Shown piece after piece: positions 1 to 5,231 of a stretch of 13,279 nt of DNA. The DNA is taken from assembly GCA_910587835.1 (NCBI GenBank), contig CAJUNQ010000100.1:1-13279 (forward strand), read 5' to 3'. The notes beneath the pieces were generated by a model, which saw nothing but the letters and a program-made list of their open reading frames with translations, made no database searches and was not told the origin of the DNA. The translations under genes were made by a program, and so were the position numbers. This stretch comes from an uncultured Oscillospiraceae bacterium (GTDB lineage Bacteria > Bacillota > Clostridia > Oscillospirales > Acutalibacteraceae). The first letter of the stretch is position 1. Every line of letters begins with the position of its first letter.

Positions 1-25
1 GAAATGTACAATGATATAGGGTGAT

Positions 26-390
26 ATGAGAATGAACCAAGATGAAAGAAGGTTTGACTTTCACGGCCTCGGGGCGGCTCTCAAAAGAGCCAGAGAAGAA
101 AAGGCTGGACGCAAGCCTATGTTGCGGAATTAGTAGACCGTGACTCCCGTACCATTATGAATATTGAGAACAAAGGTCAGTATCCCAGCTTCGACCTTTT
201 TGTTAAACTCATTACCATGTTTGACGTTTCAGTTGACCAGTTTATTCATGCGGACGGAGGGGCAAGGTCAAGCTCTTGCAGAAAGCACATTGATGTACTT
301 CTAAACTCCATGAATGAAAAAGAGCTTGTCGTGATAGAAGCCACAGCCGAAGGCATTAAGAAAGCCAGAGAAACGGAGGTTCCAGAATAA
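26..390 (+). pseudogene. XRE-family HTH regulator, frameshifted
   Basis: The reading frame opens at ATG 26 (or ATG 32, better spaced from an AGGGTG-like ribosome site at 18-23) and hits a TAG at about 130. The rest of the protein continues in another frame to TAA 388-390. Adding one A to the A-run at 99-102 restores a continuous protein of about 121 residues, in which GWTQAYVAELVD is followed by SRTIMNIENKG, a normal Cro/C1-type helix-turn-helix. Such proteins bind DNA as repressors or activators and are commonly found beside the relaxase module in this ICE family. The break falls just before the DNA-recognition helices, so as written the product would be non-functional. Homopolymer location makes a sequencing error a real alternative. 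It is the only clear plus-strand gene in the ICE part and converges on the relaxase operon. Confidence 0.8.
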
Positions 391-405
391 GGGCCTCTGT
401 TTTTT
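373..405 (+). terminator. Rho-independent terminator of the XRE gene
   Basis: An imperfect stem of about 10 pairs is formed by ACGGAGGTTC (373-382) and GGGCCTCTGT (391-400), with three G-T wobbles and an 8-base loop, and it runs into T400-405. The stop codon of the XRE gene lies in the loop. It separates the regulator from the convergent relaxase operon. On the minus strand the wobbles become A-C mismatches, so the element should mainly act on plus-strand transcripts. Confidence 0.6.
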
Positions 406-415
406 GCGCCATTTT

Positions 416-554
416 AGGGGCTGCCGCTAAGTGGCAAGCAATGCCTCTGTGGCCACAAGTGGCACAAAGGCGGCTTGTTGGGGCTCGCCCCAAACCCGTA
501 TCTTCGGGCCAACATGGCCCGAAGTGTCAGCGTCGCTTTGCTCCTTGTTTTCAT
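416..554 (-). CDS. 46-codon ORF downstream of relaxase, unknown function
   Basis: ATG at 554 lies 4 bases after the relaxase stop, with an AAAGGAG sequence about 10 bases upstream inside the relaxase end. The ORF ends at TAA 414-416 region and encodes a basic, Arg/Pro-rich peptide beginning MKTRSKATLTLRAMLARR. Residues from about 11 onward come from the 23-base palindrome at 502-524, so the repeat is part of the frame. The spacing suggests translational coupling with the relaxase. I recognise no family. It may be a genuine small protein or simply the open tail of the operon transcript. Confidence 0.35.
502..524. repeat. 23-base palindrome, copy 1
   Basis: Perfect copy: left arm CTTCGGGCCA, loop ACA, right arm TGGCCCGAAG. 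It lies 35 bases beyond the relaxase stop, inside the 46-codon ORF, where it is read on the minus strand as L-R-A-M-L-A-R. It is the leftmost of twelve copies. Confidence 0.95.
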
Positions 555-558
555 AACT

Positions 559-1974
559 TTAACGCTCCTTTTCCTGCTTTCTTCCCGGTTCGGTGTAGCC
601 CATCAGAGTGTCAATGTTCGCCTTGATCGTGACGATCTCCTGCATATCCCGTCGTGCCTTCTGGTATTCTCCATAGAGCTGTTTTTTCTTTGCTGTGAGC
701 TTGCGGCCTTCCTCCTTCAGCACATCCATTTTAGGGAGCTTCGCCCCTCCCAGCAGAGAGCGCATTTCCGCTTGTGCAACCCGGTACAGTTCAAGATCGG
801 CCTCATGCTCCGCAAGGAATTTCCGGCTGTACTTCGTCGCCTTATACTGCTCAAAGACTGGGCGTGTTTTGGCATACTGAACCGTTGCTGACTTTAGCCC
901 GGCATTGGTTTTCATGGCCTGTTCCGTCTGCTTGATCTGCTCGGAAATGGCATGGAAACGGTCTGCCGCCTCGGTGGCTTTCTGCGCCAACTGCTCATAA
1001 TCGGTCAGTCCATTGTCTTGTATATAGGCAAGAGCGGCGGCCATCTGCTTAATGTTAAATACCTTCGCCCAGCGTTCATATCCCGGCCCCTTACCGGCAG
1101 CCAGCTTCGCTTGAATATCCACCGCCAGACTGATTTTCCGCTCCGAGTGCCCGGGGCGTTTTTCTTTGCCCTCAATGGCGGCCAAAACATCTTGCAAGTC
1201 GTAGCCGTCCCCCAGCGTGGAGGCACGCAGACGGGTGAAGCGTTCCTGCCCTTGCCCGGTCAGCCGGAAACTGATACCGCCGCCCCGAACCTTCTTGACT
1301 TCATATCCGGCCCGTTTCATCAGGGCAAGAAATTCATCCAGATCGGCGGGGCGCTCGGCCAGTGCGGTATCAATGGCAAGGCGCAGTCGGTCCTGATAGG
1401 AAAGCGGCCCTTTCCGGTCTTTCTGCCACTCCTCATAGTTCCGATACTTGCCCTTGCTCCGGGGCTTCGGGTTCTCCACAATGGACAGCCCGTTTTCAAG
1501 ACACAGCCTGTCAGAGAGCCGACGGAGGGCAAAGCTGGAACCCCAAAAGTTTCGGAATTTCCGGGTACAGTCAAGGATGGTGGAGTTGTAATAAATGTGA
1601 CAATGGATGTGCTGCTTGTCAGTATGCGTGGTAACGATAAATGCGTGCCGCCCCTTTGTCCAGCGCATAGCCAGCTCATAGCCGATACGGTTCGCCTCCT
1701 TCGGGGTGATCTCACCCGGATAGAAGGATTGTCGTATCTGATAGCACAGCACATCATTTTCTTTTTTCTGTTCTCGGCCCGTCATAGCGGCATAGCTGGC
1801 CTTTGCCAAAAGGAACTCGTCTGCCACGGTGGCCGGATCACATTCATAAGCGGAGATATACTTTCCGCTTTCTGTTTTCTCCGGGTTCTTGCCATAGTCC
1901 AGACAATCCCGGATTGCCTCGGCAATCGTTTCGCCTTCGCCCGCATGGCGCTGCAACAAAGTTGTGGTAGCCAG
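559..1974 (-). CDS. MobP/VirD2-type relaxase of the ICE
   Basis: Relaxase that nicks one strand at oriT and pilots the transferred strand into the recipient. The N-terminus MATTTLLQRH and a candidate catalytic tyrosine (Y27, in DYGKNPEKT) are followed by the metal-binding histidine triad HIHCH at residues 122-126, typical of the relaxase/mobilisation nuclease family (PF03432). The C-terminal half is charged and coiled-coil-like. Length is about 471 aa, normal for this ICE type. The start chosen is CTG at 1974, 7 bases after AAAGGAGGG. It restores the usual MATTT N-terminus, and an in-frame TGA lies just upstream. No ATG fits in this frame near the ribosome site; TTG 1959 would drop five residues and be too far from it. 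It follows the CD1845-family gene in the same direction and is probably co-transcribed with it. Confidence 0.92.
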   Translation of the reverse strand: MATTTLLQRHAGEGETIAEAIRDCLDYGKNPEKTESGKYISAYECDPATVADEFLLAKASYAAMTGREQKKENDVLCYQIRQSFYPGEITPKEANRIGYELAMRWTKGRHAFIVTTHTDKQHIHCHIYYNSTILDCTRKFRNFWGSSFALRRLSDRLCLENGLSIVENPKPRSKGKYRNYEEWQKDRKGPLSYQDRLRLAIDTALAERPADLDEFLALMKRAGYEVKKVRGGGISFRLTGQGQERFTRLRASTLGDGYDLQDVLAAIEGKEKRPGHSERKISLAVDIQAKLAAGKGPGYERWAKVFNIKQMAAALAYIQDNGLTDYEQLAQKATEAADRFHAISEQIKQTEQAMKTNAGLKSATVQYAKTRPVFEQYKATKYSRKFLAEHEADLELYRVAQAEMRSLLGGAKLPKMDVLKEEGRKLTAKKKQLYGEYQKARRDMQEIVTIKANIDTLMGYTEPGRKQEKER

Positions 1975-1981
1975 AAATCAT

Positions 1982-1990
1982 CCCTCCTTT
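1982..1990 (-). promoter_or_regulatory. Ribosome binding site deciding the CTG start of the relaxase
   Basis: AAAGGAGGG on the minus strand, 7 bases before CTG 1974. A strong ribosome site of this type precedes most genes of the window, so its position argues for initiation at the CTG codon. Confidence 0.7.
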
Positions 1991-2000
1991 CCATGAGAAA

Positions 2001-2024
2001 GGGGCGGCCTATTCAGACCGCCCC
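2001..2024 (-). other. GC-rich stem-loop in the relaxase leader
   Basis: GGGGCGG (2001-2007) pairs with CCGCCCC (2018-2024) around a 10-base loop. On the minus strand it is followed by TTTCTC and lies between palindrome copy 2 and the relaxase ribosome site. The weak T-stretch could make it an attenuator limiting relaxase expression, but this is inference; it may only stabilise the mRNA. Confidence 0.4.
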
Positions 2025-2026
2025 GA

Positions 2027-2049
2027 CTTCGGGCCAACATGGCCCGAGG
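2027..2049. repeat. 23-base palindrome, copy 2
   Basis: Left arm CTTCGGGCCA, loop ACA, right arm TGGCCCGAGG (one change). It starts 4 bases after the CD1845-family stop codon on the minus strand, in the gap before the relaxase. Confidence 0.93.
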
Positions 2050-2053
2050 TTGT

Positions 2054-2344
2054 TTAACTTGCCAGAAACCGGTACAGAGCGGATTTGCCTCCATCCAGCG
2101 CCCAAAGAAGGGAGCCCGCCGCCGCTTGCAGTCCATACGGCGAAAGAAGGAAGGCAAGAAACAGAAATACAATCCCGCCTATGGGCGTCGGCGTGAAAAA
2201 GAGAGCGACACCCAGCACCGCCAGGATCACAGAGGTAATCGTCAGCAGGACGGCACAAATATCAAACAGGAACACCAGCAGAGCCGCCAGAAGTGTCAGC
2301 GCCAAAGCAAAGGGAGCGACCAATATTTTCAGCAGTATCTTCAT
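2054..2344 (-). CDS. CD1845-family small membrane protein
   Basis: A 96-residue, very hydrophobic protein with at least two membrane segments: ALTLLAALLVFLFDICAVLL (about residues 16-35) and a second stretch through VALFFTPTPIGGIVFLFLAFLLSP. Composition, length and position directly before the relaxase match the CD1845-family proteins of C. difficile conjugative transposons, whose biochemical role is unknown to me. The ATG at 2344 lies 8 bases after AAAGGAGG; the TTG two codons upstream is too close to that site. The gene begins a short operon with the relaxase, and palindrome copy 2 separates the two. Confidence 0.75.
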   Translation of the reverse strand: MKILLKILVAPFALALTLLAALLVFLFDICAVLLTITSVILAVLGVALFFTPTPIGGIVFLFLAFLLSPYGLQAAAGSLLWALDGGKSALYRFLAS

Positions 2345-2379
2345 CTTCAAAACCTCCTTTATCTATCCTTCCTACCTCT

Positions 2380-2388
2380 ATTTTATCA
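2380..2388 (-). promoter_or_regulatory. Possible extended -10 promoter for CD1845-relaxase operon
   Basis: On the minus strand TGATAAAAT (extended -10 pattern TGnTAtAAT with one mismatch) lies about 36 bases before ATG 2344, downstream of the VapD terminator. No good -35 is visible, which extended -10 promoters can tolerate. The terminator upstream makes a promoter here necessary if the mobilisation genes are to be expressed independently. Confidence 0.4.
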
Positions 2389-2441
2389 TGCCTGCCCGGG
2401 GACATAAATGTTGCGAAAGATTAGTGAATCCTGTCCCCAAA

Positions 2442-2464
2442 CTTCGGGCCAGTATGGCCCGAAA
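2442..2464. repeat. 23-base palindrome, copy 3
   Basis: Left arm CTTCGGGCCA, loop GTA, right arm TGGCCCGAAA (last base changed). It lies just beyond the terminator of the VapD operon and, with copy 4, brackets that cassette. Confidence 0.93.
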
Positions 2465-2468
2465 ACAG

Positions 2469-2495
2469 AAAAAGCAGGACACATTCATGTCCTGC
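2469..2495 (-). terminator. Rho-independent terminator of the VapD operon
   Basis: On the minus strand an 8-bp perfect stem, GCAGGACA (2495-2488) with TGTCCTGC (2481-2474), encloses a 6-base loop and is followed directly by TTTTT and then CTGTTTT. It begins about 10 bases after the VapD stop codon. Confidence 0.8.
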
Positions 2496-2505
2496 CGAAT
2501 TTCTG

Positions 2506-2874
2506 TTATTCTGTTTCCTGCTGCGGGCAATCGGGAACTGTCAGCAGCGAAGTGTCGATAACAATATCCTCTGCTGGTTTCAAGAGCTCTGTCAAATCGT
2601 GCTGCCGTCCCACGTTGGTCACATCAATTTTATTCACGCATATTCCAATCCACGGAAACTGTCTGCTCAATTCATCCATCAAATCGTATATATCAGCAGT
2701 TGCCAGTTTATCATCCGATATGTAGCCGGAGCCTTGACGGTGAGAAAAACGATGCCGTTTGAAGAACCGGCGCAAGTCGTCATACGCCTGCCGGTAATTG
2801 GCTCCGGGGTAATGCTCTTTTAATTGATGGGTGTCCAGATCAAAATTTAAGGCTTTGAAATATTTTCTCTCCAA
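2506..2874 (-). CDS. vapD: VapD-family protein (Cas2-fold ribonuclease toxin type)
   Basis: A protein of about 122 residues resembling VapD. It has an N-terminal FDLD strand, the middle signature FSHRQGSGYISDD (RQGS.Y pattern typical of VapD) and then DLMDELSRQFPWIGICVNKI and a DLTELLK segment. Known VapD proteins are Cas2-like mRNA interferases, often toxins of toxin-antitoxin pairs; activity here is inferred from similarity recalled, not tested. Start is TTG 2874 with a GAGGG ribosome site inside the end of the upstream gene, only 3 bases after its stop, so the two are translationally coupled. The family core is shorter (about 90-95 aa), so the C-terminal extension DCPQQETE is extra. The pair looks less GC-rich than the neighbouring conjugation genes, suggesting a cassette. 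Confidence 0.75.
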   Translation of the reverse strand: MERKYFKALNFDLDTHQLKEHYPGANYRQAYDDLRRFFKRHRFSHRQGSGYISDDKLATADIYDLMDELSRQFPWIGICVNKIDVTNVGRQHDLTELLKPAEDIVIDTSLLTVPDCPQQETE

Positions 2875-2877
2875 AAC

Positions 2878-3216
2878 TCAAGCCCTCATTGCTGTTTTTT
2901 CCTGATAGTGGGTCAACAGATCTTCTTCATTGAAATCATCTGGACTGTCAGAATCGTCACTGTCACAAAGACGCCACACAGAAACATTATCCATGAACCA
3001 TGTTTGCCGCTTCAAGGTATTGACGATCCGGCCGAACAGACTAAAATCCCTCGCTCTGCCGCAGTCACGGAATACCAAAGCGCCGGAACCATCCTCCATA
3101 CGGGGAAGGCCCACGGTTTGGAATGTATGATTGATTGTGTTGTAAATGCCATCCAGCCGGTACTTATTTTCGGCTGTGATTTTATCATCATTCATGCGAA
3201 TAACCATTTTCAGCAT
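2878..3216 (-). CDS. Upstream partner of VapD, putative antitoxin
   Basis: A 112-residue, acidic-tailed protein starting MLKMVIRMNDDKI, with ATG 3216 placed 8 bases after GGGAGG. It is the first gene of a two-gene operon with VapD, and its last codons contain the ribosome site of VapD. Residues around NTLKRQTWFMDNVSVWRLCDSDD are followed by a run of Asp/Ser/Glu. I do not recognise a named family. The gene order small upstream gene then VapD parallels the vapX-vapD arrangement of Haemophilus, which is the reason for proposing an antitoxin role; this is inference. An internal ATG (MNDDKI) is an alternative start. Confidence 0.6.
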   Translation of the reverse strand: MLKMVIRMNDDKITAENKYRLDGIYNTINHTFQTVGLPRMEDGSGALVFRDCGRARDFSLFGRIVNTLKRQTWFMDNVSVWRLCDSDDSDSPDDFNEEDLLTHYQEKTAMRA

Positions 3217-3240
3217 GGTATCAGCCTCCCTTCTTGAATT

Positions 3241-3269
3241 ATTATATCATTATAGAGCTGGTTCTACAA
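3241..3269 (-). promoter_or_regulatory. Sigma-A-type promoter of the VapD operon
   Basis: On the minus strand a perfect -10 TATAAT (3246-3241) lies 17 bases from a -35 TTGTAG (3269-3264; only TTG matches consensus). The start codon 3216 is 24 bases downstream with GGGAGG in between. The region is markedly AT-rich compared with the backbone. It gives the VapD pair transcription independent of the conjugation operon, which ends at the terminator upstream. Confidence 0.7.
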
Positions 3270-3298
3270 TCTTGAAAATCTGAATTTTTCATGACGGG

Positions 3299-3321
3299 CT
3301 TCGGGTCATGCTGGTCCGAAG
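3299..3321. repeat. 23-base palindrome, copy 4 (most diverged)
   Basis: Left arm CTTCGGGTCA, loop TGC, right arm TGGTCCGAAG: two C-to-T changes that leave G-T wobbles on the plus strand but two A-C mismatches on the minus strand. It lies between the MobC terminator and the VapD promoter. Confidence 0.88.
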
Positions 3322-3325
3322 TGGT

Positions 3326-3372
3326 AAAAAAAGAGCAGGGCGGCAAGCCCCGCAATGGAAGCCTGCCGCCCT
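3326..3372 (-). terminator. Rho-independent terminator after mobC
   Basis: On the minus strand AGGGCGGCA (3372-3364) pairs with TGCCGCCCT (3345-3337), a 9-bp GC-rich stem with an 18-base loop, followed by GCTC and seven Ts (3332-3326). It starts about 5 bases after the mobC stop and closes the long conjugation operon. Confidence 0.82.
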
Positions 3373-3376
3373 CGTC

Positions 3377-3718
3377 TTACTTTGCCACCAGCTCGGAAAG
3401 CTCCCGCAGCACTTTTGACACCTCGCCCCACAGCTTTTCATAGTCCCGCTTCAATCCGTTGATTTCCTCCGGGTACACGCCATAGGTGTGTGCGTGTACG
3501 GCGACCTGATTGAGATTGTTGGAACAGCGCCGTTGCAGAGAGATCAGCTCTTTTACGGGCGCAAGGTCAACGTGCAGGATATACCCGTTCAGAGCCATTT
3601 TCCGTACATAAGCCCCGGCGTTGGAAATGCCCGCCTCGGCCATCCGTTCATGGATGGCCGCCAGCTCGTCCGGTGTTACCATGACGTGCAGATGGACATT
3701 CCGCTTTCGGTTCTCCAT
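3377..3718 (-). CDS. mobC: MobC-type relaxosome accessory protein
   Basis: A 113-residue protein. The N-terminal part RNVHLHVMVTPDELAAIHER resembles a ribbon-helix-helix DNA-binding domain, and the C-terminal part has the MobC signature around RRCSNNLNQVAVHAHTYG (residues about 64-81; PF05713 has a similar NNLNQ motif). MobC proteins bind near oriT, help melt it and recruit the relaxase. ATG 3718 overlaps the stop of the upstream 60-aa gene (TGATG), so the two are coupled. In this element mobC and relaxase are separated by the VapD cassette and the CD1845-family gene. Confidence 0.85.
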   Translation of the reverse strand: MENRKRNVHLHVMVTPDELAAIHERMAEAGISNAGAYVRKMALNGYILHVDLAPVKELISLQRRCSNNLNQVAVHAHTYGVYPEEINGLKRDYEKLWGEVSKVLRELSELVAK

Positions 3719-3900
3719 CAGCGTTCCAGCTCCCGGCCTTTCCGGCGCTCTTTGGGCTCCTTTACCTTATCAAGCGGTTTTGCGTCCAGCTCCGGGGGTG
3801 TGGGTGGGATAGGCGTGTTGTTGGGTACGCCGTCGATCATGTTGCAGTTCTGCTCCGTGGAGAGCTCGGCGGTTTTCAGATAGTTGTCTTTTTCGTGCAT
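3718..3900 (-). CDS. Small conserved-type ICE protein, unknown
   Basis: A 60-residue hydrophilic protein starting MHEKDNYLKTAELSTEQNC, with a Pro-rich middle (NTPIPPTPPELD) and a strongly basic C-terminus (KEPKERRKGRELER). ATG 3900 lies 6 bases after AAAGGAGG, which itself overlaps the stop of the upstream gene. The end overlaps the mobC start by one base. It is likely disordered. I do not recognise a family; the tight coupling suggests a role with MobC or in relaxosome regulation, which is inference only. Confidence 0.6.
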   Translation of the reverse strand: MHEKDNYLKTAELSTEQNCNMIDGVPNNTPIPPTPPELDAKPLDKVKEPKERRKGRELER

Positions 3901-3912
3901 GGCGATCCTCCT

Positions 3913-4503
3913 TTATCGTTCCTCATGGTTTTTATGGCTCCGCTTCTGGCCGGGCTCCTTCGGGGGTTCCTGCCCTCTGGTTCCGTCTTTGAGCCGGGCG
4001 GTAATGGATGGGCGCACCCGGTCAGAATTGCCCGGTGCTGGTTTCAGTTCATAATCCTCCATCTGCTTTTCGGTCAGCGGCTTTGCGTAGGTCAGTTCGC
4101 CCCATGCCATCAGCCTGCCGTCTGCCACAGGACGCCGCCTGTCATCGTCGTAGTTGACAATGGAAAGAGGCTGGTTATCCAGCGGCTTCGGGTAAGTTCC
4201 TATGTCCACGGGCCGCTGGGTGGAATAATAGCGGTAAACGCCCTCCGGTCCCAGCTCGGTATGCTTGACCGCCGCATGGTAAAGCTGCTGATAGTCGTCC
4301 ACCCGGCGGTCAAAGTCCCGCTGCGCCCATGTCTGGCTGTTTCCATAGCGGCCCCAGTAGTAATCCCGATGGCCGTTTTCCCCCTCGGTAAACTGCCAGG
4401 TCACAAAGGGGCTCGGCGCTCCCGGATTATGCCCCAGCGCAAAGCCGTGTCCGGTTTCAAAGGTGGCAGCTTTCAAAATCACATATCCTTGTACGGTCTC
4501 CAA
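3913..4503 (-). CDS. Unrecognised 196-aa ICE accessory protein
   Basis: A soluble protein beginning METVQGYVILKAATFETGHG, with a conserved-looking aromatic core (PFVTWQFTEGENGHRDYYWGRY) and a basic, Pro-rich tail (PPKEPGQKRSHKNHEER). Start is TTG 4503, 6 bases after AAAGGAGG. A longer reading from the ATG in the palindrome loop is open in the same frame but would run through the ribosome site and is rejected. Proteins of this look are common between the Cys-rich protein and MobC in Tn1549-like elements; I cannot assign a function. A link to anti-restriction or polyvalent ICE proteins is possible but not shown. Confidence 0.65.
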   Translation of the reverse strand: METVQGYVILKAATFETGHGFALGHNPGAPSPFVTWQFTEGENGHRDYYWGRYGNSQTWAQRDFDRRVDDYQQLYHAAVKHTELGPEGVYRYYSTQRPVDIGTYPKPLDNQPLSIVNYDDDRRRPVADGRLMAWGELTYAKPLTEKQMEDYELKPAPGNSDRVRPSITARLKDGTRGQEPPKEPGQKRSHKNHEER

Positions 4504-4509
4504 GAGATA

Positions 4510-4517
4510 CCTCCTTT
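4510..4517 (-). promoter_or_regulatory. Ribosome binding site deciding a TTG start
   Basis: AAAGGAGG, 6 bases before TTG 4503 and only 5 bases after the end of palindrome copy 5 on the minus strand. Confidence 0.7.
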
Positions 4518-4522
4518 CTGTG

Positions 4523-4545
4523 CCTCGGGCCAACATGACCCGAAG
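4523..4545. repeat. 23-base palindrome, copy 5
   Basis: Left arm CCTCGGGCCA, loop ACA, right arm TGACCCGAAG. Both changes keep G-U pairs on the minus-strand transcript. It ends 5 bases before the ribosome site of the 196-aa gene. Confidence 0.92.
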
Positions 4546-4565
4546 TGCTGGATGTTACGAAATAA

Positions 4566-4619
4566 GAGGGCAGACCGGGGAGGAATGTAATAAGATATTC
4601 CCACCCCGGAAATACCCTC
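4566..4619. other. Long interrupted stem-loop in the largest T4SS-operon gap
   Basis: Nested inverted repeats: GAGGG/CCCTC (4566-4570 with 4615-4619), CCGGGG/CCCCGG (4575-4580 with 4604-4609) and GGAAT/ATTCC (4582-4586 with 4597-4601), giving 16 pairs around a 10-base loop. It is not followed by a T-run on the minus strand, so it is not an ordinary terminator. A run of six Ts precedes it on the minus strand after a weak hairpin, and a TTGACA box lies upstream without a convincing -10. Position two small genes upstream of mobC makes it one candidate for oriT or a regulatory RNA structure; no known nick sequence was recognised. Confidence 0.5.
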
Positions 4620-4635
4620 AAAAAAGCCCGGAATG

Positions 4636-5037
4636 TCAAGCCTTTGGAGGCGGCAAATCGTAACAGCCGCCCGGCCTTTTCTCCCGCATTTTCCTCATGC
4701 GTTCCCGGCTTTTCCGGCGGTTCCCTTCGGCTTTGCAGGCGTCGGAACAGTAGGCTTGACGCCCCTCGGGCAGAAATGCCTTTCCGCAGACCGCACAGGC
4801 CCGCAGCTCCGGAGAGATGCCTTCCGTTGTCAGCGCCGCTTGAAGCTCCGGGTCAAGGGGCAGGACAGCCTCACGGAAATAACGGCAGTACGCCCCTGTC
4901 CAGCACTTGTGCAGCATATAGCAGGCACAGTCCAGAGGAAGGCACAGGCCGCTTTCCCGGTCATAGTTGGCGCACATCCCCGTGACCAGAGAACGGATTT
5001 TTTTCTTCTCATCACGGGTCAGCTCCCGGGCGTCCAT
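4636..5037 (-). CDS. Cysteine-rich VLP-domain protein
   Basis: A 133-residue protein with two Cys clusters: CANYDRESGLCLPLDCACYMLHKCWTGAYC (about residues 22-51), typical of the cysteine-rich VLP domain found in Clostridia ICEs, and a C-terminal CAVCGKAF...YCSDACKAEGNRR (about 81-106) resembling a small zinc finger, followed by a basic tail. Probably metal-binding; its role in transfer is unknown. ATG 5037 abuts the upstream stop (TAAATG), and there is no ribosome site in the usual place because palindrome copy 6 occupies it, so expression probably depends on re-initiation after the upstream gene. Confidence 0.8.
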   Translation of the reverse strand: MDARELTRDEKKKIRSLVTGMCANYDRESGLCLPLDCACYMLHKCWTGAYCRYFREAVLPLDPELQAALTTEGISPELRACAVCGKAFLPEGRQAYCSDACKAEGNRRKSRERMRKMREKRPGGCYDLPPPKA

Positions 5038-5229
5038 TTAAGACTTCGGGCCACGATGGCCCGAAGGGCGGGGCTCCACGATCAGCGCTCGGAACTTCTT
5101 CCGGCACTGTTTTTTCTTTCCTTTGCACTCCTTGTAGTAACGGCATCCCTTACAAGGATCGTCATTGTCCCAGCCGGGGTGCGGTACTTCCTTCATCATT
5201 CGTTCAAAAGGGCTACTTGTAAAATTCAT
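5038..5229 (-). CDS. Small Cys-rich protein ending in a palindrome
   Basis: A 63-residue protein starting MNFTSSPFERMMKEVPHPGW. ATG 5229 lies 7 bases after GGAGG; the ATG two codons earlier is too close to it. The centre DPCKGCRYYKECKGKKKQC has four cysteines in a possible zinc knuckle, followed by a basic stretch. The last residues (PSGHRGPKS) are encoded by palindrome copy 6, so the repeat has become the C-terminus. It starts 2 bases after the DUF4366 stop and ends adjacent to the next start codon. Function not recognised; probable nucleic-acid or metal binding. Confidence 0.7.
   Translation of the reverse strand: MNFTSSPFERMMKEVPHPGWDNDDPCKGCRYYKECKGKKKQCRKKFRALIVEPRPSGHRGPKS
5044..5066. 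repeat. 23-base palindrome, copy 6 (intragenic)
   Basis: Perfect arms CTTCGGGCCA and TGGCCCGAAG with loop CGA. It is inside the 3' end of the small Cys-rich gene and read as S-G-H-R-G-P-K on the minus strand, 6 bases before the start codon of the next gene's adjoining stop. Confidence 0.95.
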
Positions 5230-5231
5230 TC

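Noticed and set aside
1..25. Promoter for the XRE gene
   Set aside because: TACAAT at 7-12 could be a -10, but the -35 would lie outside the window, so it cannot be supported.
952..2196. Plus-strand ORF of 414 codons
   Set aside because: Antisense to the relaxase and the CD1845-family gene; the protein has no recognisable domain and arises from GC-rich codon structure.
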